A DNA stretch of 64,000 nucleotides from the NCBI RefSeq assembly GCF_050627025.1, contig NZ_CP192472.1; one strand, given 5' to 3'. The position numbers and the translations under genes are program-made. Below are positions 24,701-33,492 of the stretch, piece after piece (the stretch's first letter is position 1; each line of letters starts with the position of its first letter). This stretch comes from Variovorax paradoxus_P (lineage in GTDB: Bacteria > Pseudomonadota > Gammaproteobacteria > Burkholderiales > Burkholderiaceae_C). Below the pieces are notes generated by a model. That model did no database searches. It was not told the DNA's origin and was given only the letters and a program-made list of their open reading frames with translations.

Positions 24701-25669
24701 ATGAACACCACACAGAATCCTTCGCGCCGACACCTGATCGCCACAGGCGCCGCCGTTGCCACCGGAACCCTCGCGTTCGGCATGCAAGACGCTGCCGGCG
24801 CAGCAACCCGCAACCGTTCGACGGCATCGCGGAGCCCTGCCATGACGAGCAGCACCATCATCACCCCGGATGGCACGCAGATCTACTACAAGGACTGGGG
24901 CGACGGCCCCGTTGTCACCTTCTCCCACGGCTGGCCGCTCAACGCCGACGCATGGGACGGACAGATGCATTTCCTGGCCCGCAACGGCTTCCGCGTCATC
25001 GCACACGACCGGCGCGGGCATGGCCGCTCGACCCAGTCGTCGTCGGGCAACGACATGAACGGCTACGCCGACGACCTGGCGGTGCTCTTCAACGCACTCG
25101 ATCTGAAGAAGGTCACGATGGTCGGCCACTCCACCGGCGGCGGCGAGGTGGTGCGCTACATCGCCCGTCACGGCAGCCAGCGCGTGGCCAAGGCCGTGCT
25201 CATCGGCGCGGTGCCGCCGATCATGGTGAAGTCCCCGGCGAATCCGGAAGGCCTGCCGATCGAAGTGTTCGACGGCCTCCGCGCCGGCTTGGCCGGCGAC
25301 CGCTCGCAGTTCTACAAGGACTTCGCCATTCCGTTCTACGGCGCCAACCGCCAGGGGGCGAAAGTGTCGCAGGGCGTGCTCGACCAGTTCTGGCTCTGGG
25401 CCATGCAGAGCGGCCAGAAGAACGCCTATGAGTGCATCAAGGCCTTCTCCGAGACCGACTTCACCGAAGACCTGAAGAAGATTAACGTGCCCACCCTCGT
25501 CATGCACGGCGAGGACGACCAGATCGTGCCCATCCACCATTCGGCGAAAAAGTCCGCGCAGCTTGTCAAGGGCGCCAAGGCGATCTACTACCCCGGCGCG
25601 CCGCACGGGCTCACCGCCACGATGCAAGACAAGATCAATGCAGACCTGCTCGCATTCCTGAAAAGCTGA
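24701..25669 (+). CDS. Exported alpha/beta hydrolase, non-haem chloroperoxidase/esterase type
   Basis: 322 residues. An RRHLIATGAAVATGTLAFG leader fits a Tat signal. The hydrolase core is that of the cofactor-free haloperoxidase/arylesterase group: FSHGWPLNADAWD oxyanion loop, nucleophile VGHSTGGGE, acid in LVMHGEDDQIVP, histidine in PGAPHGLT. Members act as esterases or perhydrolases. A second ATG (about residue 48) would give a cytosolic form. Heads a run of co-directional genes (25705, 26588) behind the operator at 24555. Confidence 0.9.
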   Translation: MNTTQNPSRRHLIATGAAVATGTLAFGMQDAAGAATRNRSTASRSPAMTSSTIITPDGTQIYYKDWGDGPVVTFSHGWPLNADAWDGQMHFLARNGFRVIAHDRRGHGRSTQSSSGNDMNGYADDLAVLFNALDLKKVTMVGHSTGGGEVVRYIARHGSQRVAKAVLIGAVPPIMVKSPANPEGLPIEVFDGLRAGLAGDRSQFYKDFAIPFYGANRQGAKVSQGVLDQFWLWAMQSGQKNAYECIKAFSETDFTEDLKKINVPTLVMHGEDDQIVPIHHSAKKSAQLVKGAKAIYYPGAPHGLTATMQDKINADLLAFLKS

Positions 25670-25704
25670 ACCGCGAACAGGACCGACCGACCCGACCTTG
25701 CACC

Positions 25705-26568
25705 ATGCTGAATCTATTGCTGCAAACCACGATCGAAGGAGACCCGGACGACTGGAACATTTCACGCTTCAGTCAGCTCGGTTCGTTTCTCTCTCAGTTA
25801 CAGGACGACGAGGGTCGGCCTGCGTTCCGCGTAACGGCGCGCGACCGCGCGCCGCGCTCGAACCCCGACCCCGTGCTGTCCACGCTGGACGAATCGGACT
25901 TCGACCAGCTCTGGCTCTTTGCCGTCGACACAGGCGATGGCCTGACGCCGGAGGATTGCGCGAGCATCAGCCGGTTCCGGCATCGCGGCGGCGGCCTCAT
26001 GGTCACGCGCGACCACATGGACCTGGGCAGTTCGATCTGCAACCTGAGCGGGATCGGCGCCGCGCATCACTTCCATAGCCGCAACTGCGAGCCCGACGCG
26101 GGCCGCCAAAGTGTCGACAACCCTTTCTCGGGTCACATCTCGTGGCCCAATTACCACTCGGGCGCCAACGGTGACTATCAGCGCATCCGCTCGGTCGGCA
26201 GCATCCACCCGGTGATGCGCGACAGGCGCTCGGCCACCGGGGTGATCCAGTACCTGCCTGCGCATCCGCATGAAGGCACGGTCAGCGTACCCCCAGGGGA
26301 TTCGAGCTGCCGGGTCGTGATGGAAGGACAGAGCTCCATCTCCGGCAGGCGCTACAACATCGCCGTCGCGTTCGAGCGCTCCGAAGAGGGCGGCAGGGCC
26401 ATCGCCCAATCGACCTTTCATCACTTTGCGGACTACAACTGGGACCCGTCGGCGGGTTGCCCTTCTTTCGTGACGGAGCCCGCAGGGGACGGAATCGTCC
26501 GGTTCTCGGAGGCGCTTCGCTCGACCAAACAGTACGTTCGCAACATTGCCTTCTGGCTCAACGCCTGA
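25705..26568 (+). CDS. Hypothetical protein, possible ThuA/GATase1-like fold
   Basis: 287 residues, soluble, no signal peptide. The order of elements, an early LWLFAVDTGDGLTPEDC strand-turn, GGGLMVTRDHMDLGS, a His-rich HHFHSRNCEPDAG loop and a late AIAQSTFHHFADYNWD, recalls ThuA-like type-1 glutamine-amidotransferase-fold proteins, but the catalytic Cys of true amidotransferases is not evident. It sits 35 bp after the exported hydrolase and 19 bp before the dienelactone-hydrolase-like gene, so it is part of that operon. Function unknown. Confidence 0.6.
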   Translation: MLNLLLQTTIEGDPDDWNISRFSQLGSFLSQLQDDEGRPAFRVTARDRAPRSNPDPVLSTLDESDFDQLWLFAVDTGDGLTPEDCASISRFRHRGGGLMVTRDHMDLGSSICNLSGIGAAHHFHSRNCEPDAGRQSVDNPFSGHISWPNYHSGANGDYQRIRSVGSIHPVMRDRRSATGVIQYLPAHPHEGTVSVPPGDSSCRVVMEGQSSISGRRYNIAVAFERSEEGGRAIAQSTFHHFADYNWDPSAGCPSFVTEPAGDGIVRFSEALRSTKQYVRNIAFWLNA

Positions 26569-26587
26569 GCAGGCTCGCAAGGAAAAA

Positions 26588-27289
26588 ATGCACGACCCAC
26601 TTCAAATCACGACCTCCGGTGGGAGCTTTCCCGCGTACGTCGCACGTCCGCAAAAGCTCCCCGCGCCGGCCATCGTCGTCGTCCACGAAGTCTTCGGCGT
26701 CAATGCCGACATGCGCCAGTCGTGCGATGAGCTCGCTGCGCAGGGCTACCTGGCTGTCTGCCCCGACCTGTTCTGGCGGATCGCACCGGGCCTCGAACTC
26801 TCCGACCGAACGGAGGCTGAACGCGCGCGCGCTTTGACGCTTTACAACGCCTTCGACATCGATGCCGGTGTGAACGACATCGCCGCTGCCGTCGAGGTCG
26901 CCCGCGGCATGCCGGGTGCCACGGGCAGGGCCGGTGTCGTCGGCTACTGTCTCGGTGGCCTGCTGGCCTTTCTCACCGCCGCGCGCGCAGGCGCCGACGC
27001 GGTGGTGGCCTACTACCCGGGCAACGCGGACAAGTACGCCGGGGAGGCGAGCCGCATTGCAAGCCCGCTCATCGTTCATCTCGCGGAAAAAGACGAATAC
27101 ATCCCGGTCGATGCCCAGCGGAAAATTTCGTCCGCCCTGGCGGACCATCCCCAGGTGCAAGCCTACAGCTACCCCGGTTGCGGTCACGCCTTTGCACGCC
27201 ATGGCGGCATGAGCTTCGACGCCGAAGCAGCCGCGCTGGCCAACGACAGGACCGCCGGCTTTCTGGCACGACATCTGCAAGGCGGTTGA
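26588..27289 (+). CDS. Dienelactone hydrolase family protein
   Basis: 233 residues, the usual size. Catalytic triad visible in order: Cys in GVVGYCLGGLL, Asp in AEKDEYIP, His in PGCGHAFARHG. The N-terminal VVHEVFGVNADMRQSCDELA is the standard substrate-binding opening with its Glu. In aromatic degradation the enzyme opens dienelactone to maleylacetate, and a maleylacetate-reductase-like gene lies at 35260; a general esterase role is equally possible. AAGGA lies seven bases upstream of ATG 26588. Confidence 0.9.
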   Translation: MHDPLQITTSGGSFPAYVARPQKLPAPAIVVVHEVFGVNADMRQSCDELAAQGYLAVCPDLFWRIAPGLELSDRTEAERARALTLYNAFDIDAGVNDIAAAVEVARGMPGATGRAGVVGYCLGGLLAFLTAARAGADAVVAYYPGNADKYAGEASRIASPLIVHLAEKDEYIPVDAQRKISSALADHPQVQAYSYPGCGHAFARHGGMSFDAEAAALANDRTAGFLARHLQGG

Positions 27290-27430
27290 GGCTTCCGCGC
27301 ACCGTCGACAGCAACTGCTTTCTACGGGGAAAATCGGCGGACGGCCCAAAGGCGGCATCGCCGCAGCGGCAAGTCTCCAGGGCCGGAGCCAACATTCCGG
27401 TCCTGCGGGCCTCACTTGATGGAGTCAACC

Positions 27431-28054
27431 ATGCTGCGTCTCTATGACAGTCGTCTATCGGGCAACTCATGGAAGATCCGCATCCTCCTGAGCCAGTTGG
27501 GGCTGGCTTACGAACGCATCACGCTGGACCTGCAGAAAGGCGAGACCCGCGAGCCTTCATTTCTCCAGATCAGCCGGTTCGCTCGCGTGCCGGTTCTCGT
27601 GCAGGAAGACGGTCGTCCGATTGTCGAGTCGGGCGCAATCCTGCTGCATCTGGCCGAGGGCTCGCCCTATTTGCCCGACGACCCGTACCTCCGGGGCGAA
27701 GTGATTGGGTGGCTTTTCTTCGAGCAGGCTGACCTGCAGAAAGCCATCGCCATCCCGCGCGTGCTCCACTTGCGCGGCCTTGCCCAGGCGAAGAAGCAAG
27801 ACATCGAACGGCTCCATGCCGAGGGGTACCCGGGCCTCGAAAAGCTTGACCATTGGCTGCTCTCGCACACATGGCTCGTTGGCGAGGGCTACACCATCGC
27901 AGACCTCGCACTCTCGGCCTATGTTGCGTTGGCCGGGCAAGGCGGCTACGACATGGCGCGCTTCTCCGGCATCCGCGATTGGCTGGTGCGCGTGCAAGGT
28001 CAGCACGGCTGGGTGCGCCTGATTCCCGAAGACGGCCCTGCGGCCGACGCCTGA
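27431..28054 (+). CDS. Glutathione S-transferase
   Basis: 207 residues. Thioredoxin-fold N-terminal domain starts LRLYDSRLSGNSWKIRILLS with the catalytic Ser/Asn region at about 10-13; the FARVPVLV cis-Pro segment and VESGAILLHLAE glutathione-binding Glu-Ser pair follow. The helical C-terminal domain ends in LVGEGYTIADLALSAYV with the N-capping box. Start at ATG 27431 with GGAG eight bases upstream. Cytosolic conjugation or dechlorination of electrophiles is the family role; substrate not readable. Confidence 0.9.
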   Translation: MLRLYDSRLSGNSWKIRILLSQLGLAYERITLDLQKGETREPSFLQISRFARVPVLVQEDGRPIVESGAILLHLAEGSPYLPDDPYLRGEVIGWLFFEQADLQKAIAIPRVLHLRGLAQAKKQDIERLHAEGYPGLEKLDHWLLSHTWLVGEGYTIADLALSAYVALAGQGGYDMARFSGIRDWLVRVQGQHGWVRLIPEDGPAADA

Positions 28055-28133
28055 GACGCGCCTGCGTCGAGCTTCGAACGTGACGACCGTGGCAGCCGCC
28101 GCGGCCGCGGCGCCCGCGATCGCCACGCCATCG

Positions 28134-28204
28134 ATCGTTCGAAATTCCGGGACCGTGCGTCCGAGCTCCGACGCCTTCTCAACCCCCAGTGGGCTCCCTA
28201 CGAT
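28134..28204 (+). promoter_or_regulatory. Second-class operator and promoter for the glutathione-transferase-like/amidase operon
   Basis: ATCGTTCG-N2-ATTCC-N-GGACCG-N-GCG at 28134-28159, then exactly 38 nt to CTACGAT (28198-28204). The same arrangement and nearly the same bases occur at 31621-31691. The operator differs from the ATTGGTG class but the geometry is identical, which points to a related LysR-type regulator; the LysR gene at 34213 closes this cluster and is the natural candidate. Confidence 0.65.
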
Positions 28205-28294
28205 TTGCCTGCGTTCATCCTGAACCGGACCGGACGCAAATCCGCTCATTGATTGTTGGTTGGTGTGCCTGCGTGCAGGCTGATGAGGAATGTG

Positions 28295-29329
28295 ATGACG
28301 AGTCGTGCCTCCCTGATCGAGATGACCGCCGCCGCGCGCGCCGCCATTGCGGACCCCACCCGCATCGCCATTGTGGGCGGACGGGCGGAACCGAGGTTCG
28401 AACTCTTCCACGCGGCGAGTTCGCTGTGCTCGCAGAAGGTGCGCACGGTGCTGCATGAGAAAGCGTTTTCATATCGCTCCAACGACATGCTGATCCTGAG
28501 CACCATGGCAAGCGACGGATTGGTTCCGGCCGAACATTACAGCCCCGCCTACATCCGCTTGCGCCTGGTCGCCGCGCGAGAGTTGAACCCGGAGTTCATC
28601 AGCGGCTACAGCGGACGGACCTCGGTCGAGACGGAGGGCTTCGACCCCTGCGTCGTGCCACTGCTCGTCGACCACGAGGCCGGCCGTGTAATTGCCGATT
28701 CGAAGCGCATCTGCGTCTACCTCGATGGCTTGTCGCGCGAGCCGATCCAACTCATTCCCGAGGCGCCCGATGCACGCGCCGAGGTAATGCGCCAGGTCGA
28801 CATCGTCGACCGGATTCCCAATGGCGCCCTGCTCTACGGCTTTCATCCGGATGCGGACCTGCGGCCCGAAGCGCTCAAGGCATCGATGCAGACCGTCTAT
28901 GACTACAAGGTCATGGTGCTTCAGCGCTTGGTGGCCGACAACGCGGGGGAGCCCGAGCTGGTGGCGGCCTACCGCGCCAAGATCGTGAAGGAAAGCGGCG
29001 GCAAGAAGGTGTGCCGCGATCCGGAGTTCCAGCGTGCTGCGCGCCGGAAGACTGGGCAACTGCTGAACGATCTGGAGCGCGACCTGGCCGCGGGCTCGTT
29101 CGCCTGCACGAACGGCCACGCCTTCTCGCTCGCGGACGTGTTCTGGGGTGTGAACCTCGTGCGCCTGAACTATCTCGGGTTGGCATCGATGTGGGACGCG
29201 CTGCCTCGCGTCACCCGCTATTTCGACGTGCTGGCGAGGCGGCCCTCCTTGTGCAAGGAAGCCATCCAGGCGTCGCTCGATTCGCTGCCGCACTCCCGCT
29301 ACATGGACGCCATGGCGAACTGCACTTGA
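28295..29329 (+). CDS. Glutathione S-transferase-like protein, 2,5-dichlorohydroquinone dechlorinase type
   Basis: 344 residues, longer than a normal transferase. Thioredoxin-like part: RFELFHAASSLCSQKVRTVL with a SxxC pair (about 50), DPCVVPLLVD cis-Pro, and IADSKRICVYLD glutathione-binding segment. The helical C-terminal half has LERDLAAGSFACTNGHAFSL, ADVFWGVNLVRL. Length and the SSLCSQKVR motif recall reductive dehalogenases acting on chlorinated hydroquinones (LinD/PcpC-like), fitting the ring-cleaving dioxygenase at 32492. ATG 28295 is preceded by GAGGAA; an ATG at 28283 is possible. Function by resemblance only. Confidence 0.75.
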   Translation: MTSRASLIEMTAAARAAIADPTRIAIVGGRAEPRFELFHAASSLCSQKVRTVLHEKAFSYRSNDMLILSTMASDGLVPAEHYSPAYIRLRLVAARELNPEFISGYSGRTSVETEGFDPCVVPLLVDHEAGRVIADSKRICVYLDGLSREPIQLIPEAPDARAEVMRQVDIVDRIPNGALLYGFHPDADLRPEALKASMQTVYDYKVMVLQRLVADNAGEPELVAAYRAKIVKESGGKKVCRDPEFQRAARRKTGQLLNDLERDLAAGSFACTNGHAFSLADVFWGVNLVRLNYLGLASMWDALPRVTRYFDVLARRPSLCKEAIQASLDSLPHSRYMDAMANCT

Positions 29330-30696
29330 ACGCCGTTCGCCACCCACCCAGCGCAGTTGCTCGCGCACCTGGTCTTCGCCTCGCGCGCGAAGCCCTTCCC
29401 GAGGGGCGCATCACGGTCTCCGACCTGATCGGGCAGGCGCTCGACGCGGCAGAAGCCAGCAAGCGCGAGTTGCACGCGTTCGCCGCCATCGACCGCGACG
29501 GCGCGCTCAGTGCCGCGGCGGAAAGCGAACGACGCTATGCGCAAGGCCTGCAACGCCCGCTGGAGGGGCTGGCCATCGGCGTCAAGGACCTGATCGACAC
29601 GCGGGGCATCGAGACCAGCTACGGCTCGGCTGCCTATCTGGGGCACCTTCCGACCGTCGACGCCGACGTCGTGAGCGCGTTGATCGCACAAGGCGCCATT
29701 CCTATCGGCAAGACGACCACGCATGAGTTTGCATGGGGTGTGACCACGGCCAGCGGCACCTTCGGCGACGCGTTGAATCCACTGGACCGCACGCGCATTC
29801 CCGGCGGCTCCAGCGGCGGAGCCGCCGCGGCCATCGCCTGCGGAGCCGTGGCGGCGGGCCTCGGCACCGACACTGGCGGATCGGTACGGATACCGGCGGC
29901 GCTGTGCGGAGTTGTCGGCTTCAAGCCGGGCTTCGGCGCATTGCCCACGCGCGGCATCTTTCCACTGGCGCCGACGCTGGACCATCCCGGCTTCCTTGGT
30001 GCAACAGTCGACGACGTCGCGATGCTCGCGGGGGCCTTCCACATCGAGGTGCCGGAGAACACCGCGCCAGCATCCGTGCGCTTCGGAGTGGTGCGCGATA
30101 TTGCGCCCGTACCACTGGACGTCGAAGTCGCAGTCGCATTCGACGCAGCCGTCGGAACACTCGCAAAGTCCTTTGCCAGCACGACGCTCGATGACCCTGG
30201 ACTGTTCGTTGGTGTCTTCGAGGCCTTTGCGCACATCGTCCTCACCGAAGGCGGCGTCGAGCACTTCCGGCGCAACGACGCCGATCGCATCGCAGCCTAC
30301 TACGGCAGGGAGACCATCGAAAGGCTGGAACGCGCCAGGACCATGACACTGGGCGACTACGCACGCGCACAGCAGACGCGGCGCGACTTCACCGCCCGGC
30401 TGCATGACGCGATGTCTGCGGTCGACTATCTCGTGTTGCCGACCTGCCCCTGTACCGCACCTCATGTGGGCCAGTCATCGATCGACATCGGCCATTGGTC
30501 GGGCACCGTGCGCGAGGCGCTGATGAGCTACACGGCGCCATTCAACGTCGCGGGATTCCCCGCCATCTCGATTCCCCTCGGCGTACGCGACGGCCGGTTG
30601 CCCGCCGGGCTGCAGATCGTGGCGAAGCCGGGCTTCGACGGCGCCCTTCTGCAGGTCGCACGGCAGATCGAATGCCTGCTGCGCGACGGCGCATAG
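29326..30696 (+). CDS. Amidase signature family hydrolase
   Basis: 456 residues from TTG 29326, which overlaps the previous stop as TTGA and is the only plausible start. The Ser-cisSer-Lys triad is complete: Lys in AIGVKDLIDTRG, cis-Ser in PGGSSGGAAAAIACG, nucleophilic Ser in TDTGGSVRIPA. The C-terminal half (TAPFNVAGFPAISIPLG, LPAGLQIVAKPG) is typical. Family members hydrolyse amides, carbamates or allophanate; substrate unknown. Translationally coupled to the glutathione-transferase-like gene. Confidence 0.88.
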   Translation: MNAVRHPPSAVARAPGLRLAREALPEGRITVSDLIGQALDAAEASKRELHAFAAIDRDGALSAAAESERRYAQGLQRPLEGLAIGVKDLIDTRGIETSYGSAAYLGHLPTVDADVVSALIAQGAIPIGKTTTHEFAWGVTTASGTFGDALNPLDRTRIPGGSSGGAAAAIACGAVAAGLGTDTGGSVRIPAALCGVVGFKPGFGALPTRGIFPLAPTLDHPGFLGATVDDVAMLAGAFHIEVPENTAPASVRFGVVRDIAPVPLDVEVAVAFDAAVGTLAKSFASTTLDDPGLFVGVFEAFAHIVLTEGGVEHFRRNDADRIAAYYGRETIERLERARTMTLGDYARAQQTRRDFTARLHDAMSAVDYLVLPTCPCTAPHVGQSSIDIGHWSGTVREALMSYTAPFNVAGFPAISIPLGVRDGRLPAGLQIVAKPGFDGALLQVARQIECLLRDGA

Positions 30697-30724
30697 ACAT
30701 ATCCCCCACTACCAGGAGCACACC

Positions 30725-31612
30725 ATGAGCGATACCCCAACCCTTGGCACCATCGAACGTCCCCCAACCGGCCAGACGCCCTACAGCGCGTGGATGCAGA
30801 CCGACACGCTGCACTCGCTGCAACGCACCGTCAGCGACCATCCCGGGGAGCATGCCTGGATCGTTCACGTGCAGGTGTCGGAGCTCTACTGGATGCTCAT
30901 CATCAAGGAGATCCAGTCGGCTCAGGCATTCCTGCGTGCGGACAACCTGCCGCAGGCCTGGCGCACGCTGCTGCGGGTCGTTGCGCACCACGCGCCACTG
31001 GACGCCATCTGGCGTTCGATTGACTGGATGACGCCGAACGACCTGCTCGCGATACTTTCGCGCGCCGTCGCCACGCACGGCAAGGACACAGCGCTGCAGG
31101 GGTGGACCTATCGGCACATGGTCTACCTGCTCGGCATCAAGCAGGCCGAGCACCTGCAGCACTTCGAGCCTCAGCCCCATCGCCGCGAACAGCTCGGCAA
31201 GGCGCTCGCCGAACCCAGCCTCTATGACGACGTGCTCGCGTTTCTTCGGCGCAAGGGAATGAACGTGCCGGCGGAGGTGCTCGCGCGCGATCCGAGCGCT
31301 CCCTACAACCCCAGCAAGGAAGTCGAGCAGGTCTGGCGCCAGATCTACGCCAACCCCGACGAAAACGTCGAACTCCAGCAGCTCGGCGAGACCCTGGCCG
31401 ACATTGCCCAGGGCTTCTGCAACTGGAAATTCCGGCACCTGATGGCTACGCGGCGGACCTTCGGCGCGCGGCCTGCCTACTTCGGCACCGAGGGCGTCGC
31501 ATGGCTCGCACCAACGATGGAGGAGATTCCGTTTCCTGAGCTTTGGTCGGCGCGCACCTTTATCGGGAACCCGCCGCCCGTGTGTCCGCACATGGGCAGG
31601 CAAGGGGCATGA
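30725..31612 (+). CDS. Tryptophan 2,3-dioxygenase-like protein
   Basis: 295 residues with the kynA-type helical haem-dioxygenase layout: QTDTLHSLQRTVSDHPGEHA, then IVHVQVSELYWMLIIKEI (family usually IVHHQxYELWFK), DWMTPNDLLAIL, and late NWKFRHLMATRRTFGARPAY with the haem-ligand His candidate. Several substrate-pocket positions differ from true TDO (for example YELWFK is SELYWM and the GTGGSSG loop is FGTEGVAWL), so the substrate may not be tryptophan. It lies between an amidase and a nitroreductase, not with kynurenine genes. Confidence 0.7.
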   Translation: MSDTPTLGTIERPPTGQTPYSAWMQTDTLHSLQRTVSDHPGEHAWIVHVQVSELYWMLIIKEIQSAQAFLRADNLPQAWRTLLRVVAHHAPLDAIWRSIDWMTPNDLLAILSRAVATHGKDTALQGWTYRHMVYLLGIKQAEHLQHFEPQPHRREQLGKALAEPSLYDDVLAFLRRKGMNVPAEVLARDPSAPYNPSKEVEQVWRQIYANPDENVELQQLGETLADIAQGFCNWKFRHLMATRRTFGARPAYFGTEGVAWLAPTMEEIPFPELWSARTFIGNPPPVCPHMGRQGA

Positions 31613-31620
31613 AGACCCCG

Positions 31621-31691
31621 ATCGTTCGCGATTCCCGGACCGAGCGTGCAAGCAGCAAGGTCTTCTCAGGCGTCCGGGGCGCACCTACGAT
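31621..31691 (+). promoter_or_regulatory. Second-class operator and promoter for the nitroreductase operon
   Basis: ATCGTTCG-N2-ATTCC-N-GGACCG-N-GCG at 31621-31646, then 38 nt to CTACGAT (31685-31691). Sister of the site at 28134. Transcription would begin near 31698, about 50 nt before ATG 31747. It begins 9 bp after the stop of the TDO-like gene. Confidence 0.65.
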
Positions 31692-31746
31692 TTCCCTCGA
31701 CCTCGCGGCATCCAGTTCACAACAAACCAAACTTTCGGAGACGACC

Positions 31747-32460
31747 ATGTCAGCCAACCTACTGATGGAGATTCTGGAAATGAATGCAACACCGGCCATC
31801 GACGATCTCATCCGGGAGCGGCGCAGCAAGCGCGGTTTTCTGGAGCGGCCTGTTCCGCTCGACACGGTGAAAGACATCCTGTCGACTGCGAGCCATGCCC
31901 CCAGCTCCAGCAACACTCAGCCCTGGCGCTGCTATGTCGTGACCGGCGAAGCGCGCGACCGCGTGACCAAGGCAGCAGTTGCGGAGTTTCGTGCCAACCA
32001 TGCGACGCTGGCACCCGAGTACCCCTTCTTTCCCCAGCCGCTGCATGACCCGTACGCGAGCCGCTTCAACACCTTTCGCGGCCAGCTCGGCGATGCACAA
32101 GGCGTGCACCGCAGCGACAAGACCGGGCGCCTGCGCGACGTGGAGCGGCAGTTCCTGTTCTTCGATGCGCCGGTCGGAATCATCTTCACGATGGACCGCC
32201 GTCTCGAATGGGCCAGCTTTCTCTGCTATGGCTGCTTTCTTCAGAACATCATGCTGGCCGCCAAGGGCCGGGGGCTGGACACCTGCCCCCAGCAGATCTG
32301 GTCGCTGCAACACCATGTGCTGCGCGCGGAGCTGGGCATTCCACAAGACGAGATGGTGATTGCCGGCATGTCGATGGGCTGGGCCAACAACGGCTTGCCC
32401 GAGAACTGCATGACCCTGCAGAAAACGCCGGTCGAGCAATTCGCCTCGTTCACTCACTAG
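31747..32460 (+). CDS. Nitroreductase family flavoprotein
   Basis: 237 residues. FMN-binding signature RRSKRGFLERPVP near the N-terminus, SHAPSSSNTQPWRCYVVTG, and the C-terminal LAAKGRGLDTCPQQIWS and GMSMGWANNGLPEN segments are all standard for the oxygen-insensitive nitroreductase fold. It would use NAD(P)H to reduce nitro-aromatics or quinones. GGAG lies six bases upstream of ATG 31747. First gene of an apparent operon with the ring-cleaving dioxygenase and WrbA-like reductase. Confidence 0.9.
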   Translation: MSANLLMEILEMNATPAIDDLIRERRSKRGFLERPVPLDTVKDILSTASHAPSSSNTQPWRCYVVTGEARDRVTKAAVAEFRANHATLAPEYPFFPQPLHDPYASRFNTFRGQLGDAQGVHRSDKTGRLRDVERQFLFFDAPVGIIFTMDRRLEWASFLCYGCFLQNIMLAAKGRGLDTCPQQIWSLQHHVLRAELGIPQDEMVIAGMSMGWANNGLPENCMTLQKTPVEQFASFTH

Positions 32461-32491
32461 CCACCAACTGCATTCACACAAGGGCACTCAC

Positions 32492-33442
32492 ATGTCGATC
32501 ATCAAGGGCTTTCATCACCTGACCGCGTGCGTCAGCGGCGCACAGGAAGACGTAGATTTCTACGTCAAGCTGCTCGGACAGAGCTTGGTCAAGAAAACGG
32601 TACTGCTGGACGGCGAGGAGCCGGTCTATCACCTCTACTACGGCAACGCAGAGGGCGACGCCGGTACGCTGGTCACCTCGTTCCCCTTCAAGCAGAAGGG
32701 CGTCAAGGGACGCCGCGGCTCCGGCCAGATCAAAGTCATCAACTACTCGGTGCCGGCGGGTTCGCTGGATTTCTGGCGCGAACGCTTCAGCGCTCGCGGC
32801 GTGATTTTCGACGATGCCGTCGTCGAACGCTTCGGAGAGCAGCGCCAGCGCTTCCAGCACCCCTGCGGCATCGAGTTCGACCTGGTGGCCTCCGGGAAGG
32901 ACACGCGCTCGCCCTGTACTGCGGACGACATTCCGGCGCAGTTCGCGATTCGCGGCGTTCACAGCATCACGCTGTCTTTGCGCGAAGTCGATGAATCGAT
33001 CATCTTCATGAAGGAAGCCCTGGACTTTCACTACGCCGGCCAATCCGGGCCCCACCACCGCTTTGAAACCGCCGACGGCAAGCCTGGAACCATCGTCGAA
33101 TTCGTGCACGAGCCGGATCGCCTGCAGGGCTCGTCAATCTACGGCGAAGGCACGATCCACCACGTCGCCTTTGCGGTGGAAAACGTCGATCAGCAAATGC
33201 AGATCAAGGAAAAGTTGATGTCGATGGGGCATATCGACACCTCTGAATCGGTCAATCGCAACTACTTCCGTTCGATGTATTTCAAGATGCCGGGCGGCGT
33301 CATGTTCGAGGCTGCGACCACCGACATCGGCTTTGCCATCGACGAAGAACCCGGCCATTTCGGCGCCGAGTTCCAGCTGCCGCCGTGGCTGCGCGAGCGC
33401 AAGGACGAACTCCTTGCGCGACTGGAGCCTATTGCCGTCTGA
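32492..33442 (+). CDS. Ring-cleaving dioxygenase, vicinal-oxygen-chelate fold (hydroquinone 1,2-dioxygenase-like)
   Basis: 316 residues, two tandem VOC modules. Metal ligand candidates: His in FHHLTACVSGAQED (module 1), His in GVHSITLSLREVDE and Glu/His in the second module (GTIHHVAFAVEN, GGVMFEAATTD). Length and motifs match the MhqO/LinE-like group acting on hydroquinones rather than small glyoxalases. Co-located nitroreductase, quinone reductase and maleylacetate-reductase-like genes support a hydroquinone pathway; that is inference. Confidence 0.85.
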   Translation: MSIIKGFHHLTACVSGAQEDVDFYVKLLGQSLVKKTVLLDGEEPVYHLYYGNAEGDAGTLVTSFPFKQKGVKGRRGSGQIKVINYSVPAGSLDFWRERFSARGVIFDDAVVERFGEQRQRFQHPCGIEFDLVASGKDTRSPCTADDIPAQFAIRGVHSITLSLREVDESIIFMKEALDFHYAGQSGPHHRFETADGKPGTIVEFVHEPDRLQGSSIYGEGTIHHVAFAVENVDQQMQIKEKLMSMGHIDTSESVNRNYFRSMYFKMPGGVMFEAATTDIGFAIDEEPGHFGAEFQLPPWLRERKDELLARLEPIAV

Positions 33443-33492
33443 GAGCGCGCAGGGCATCCACTTTTTTCTTTGCTTTCCAATACAGGTAACCC

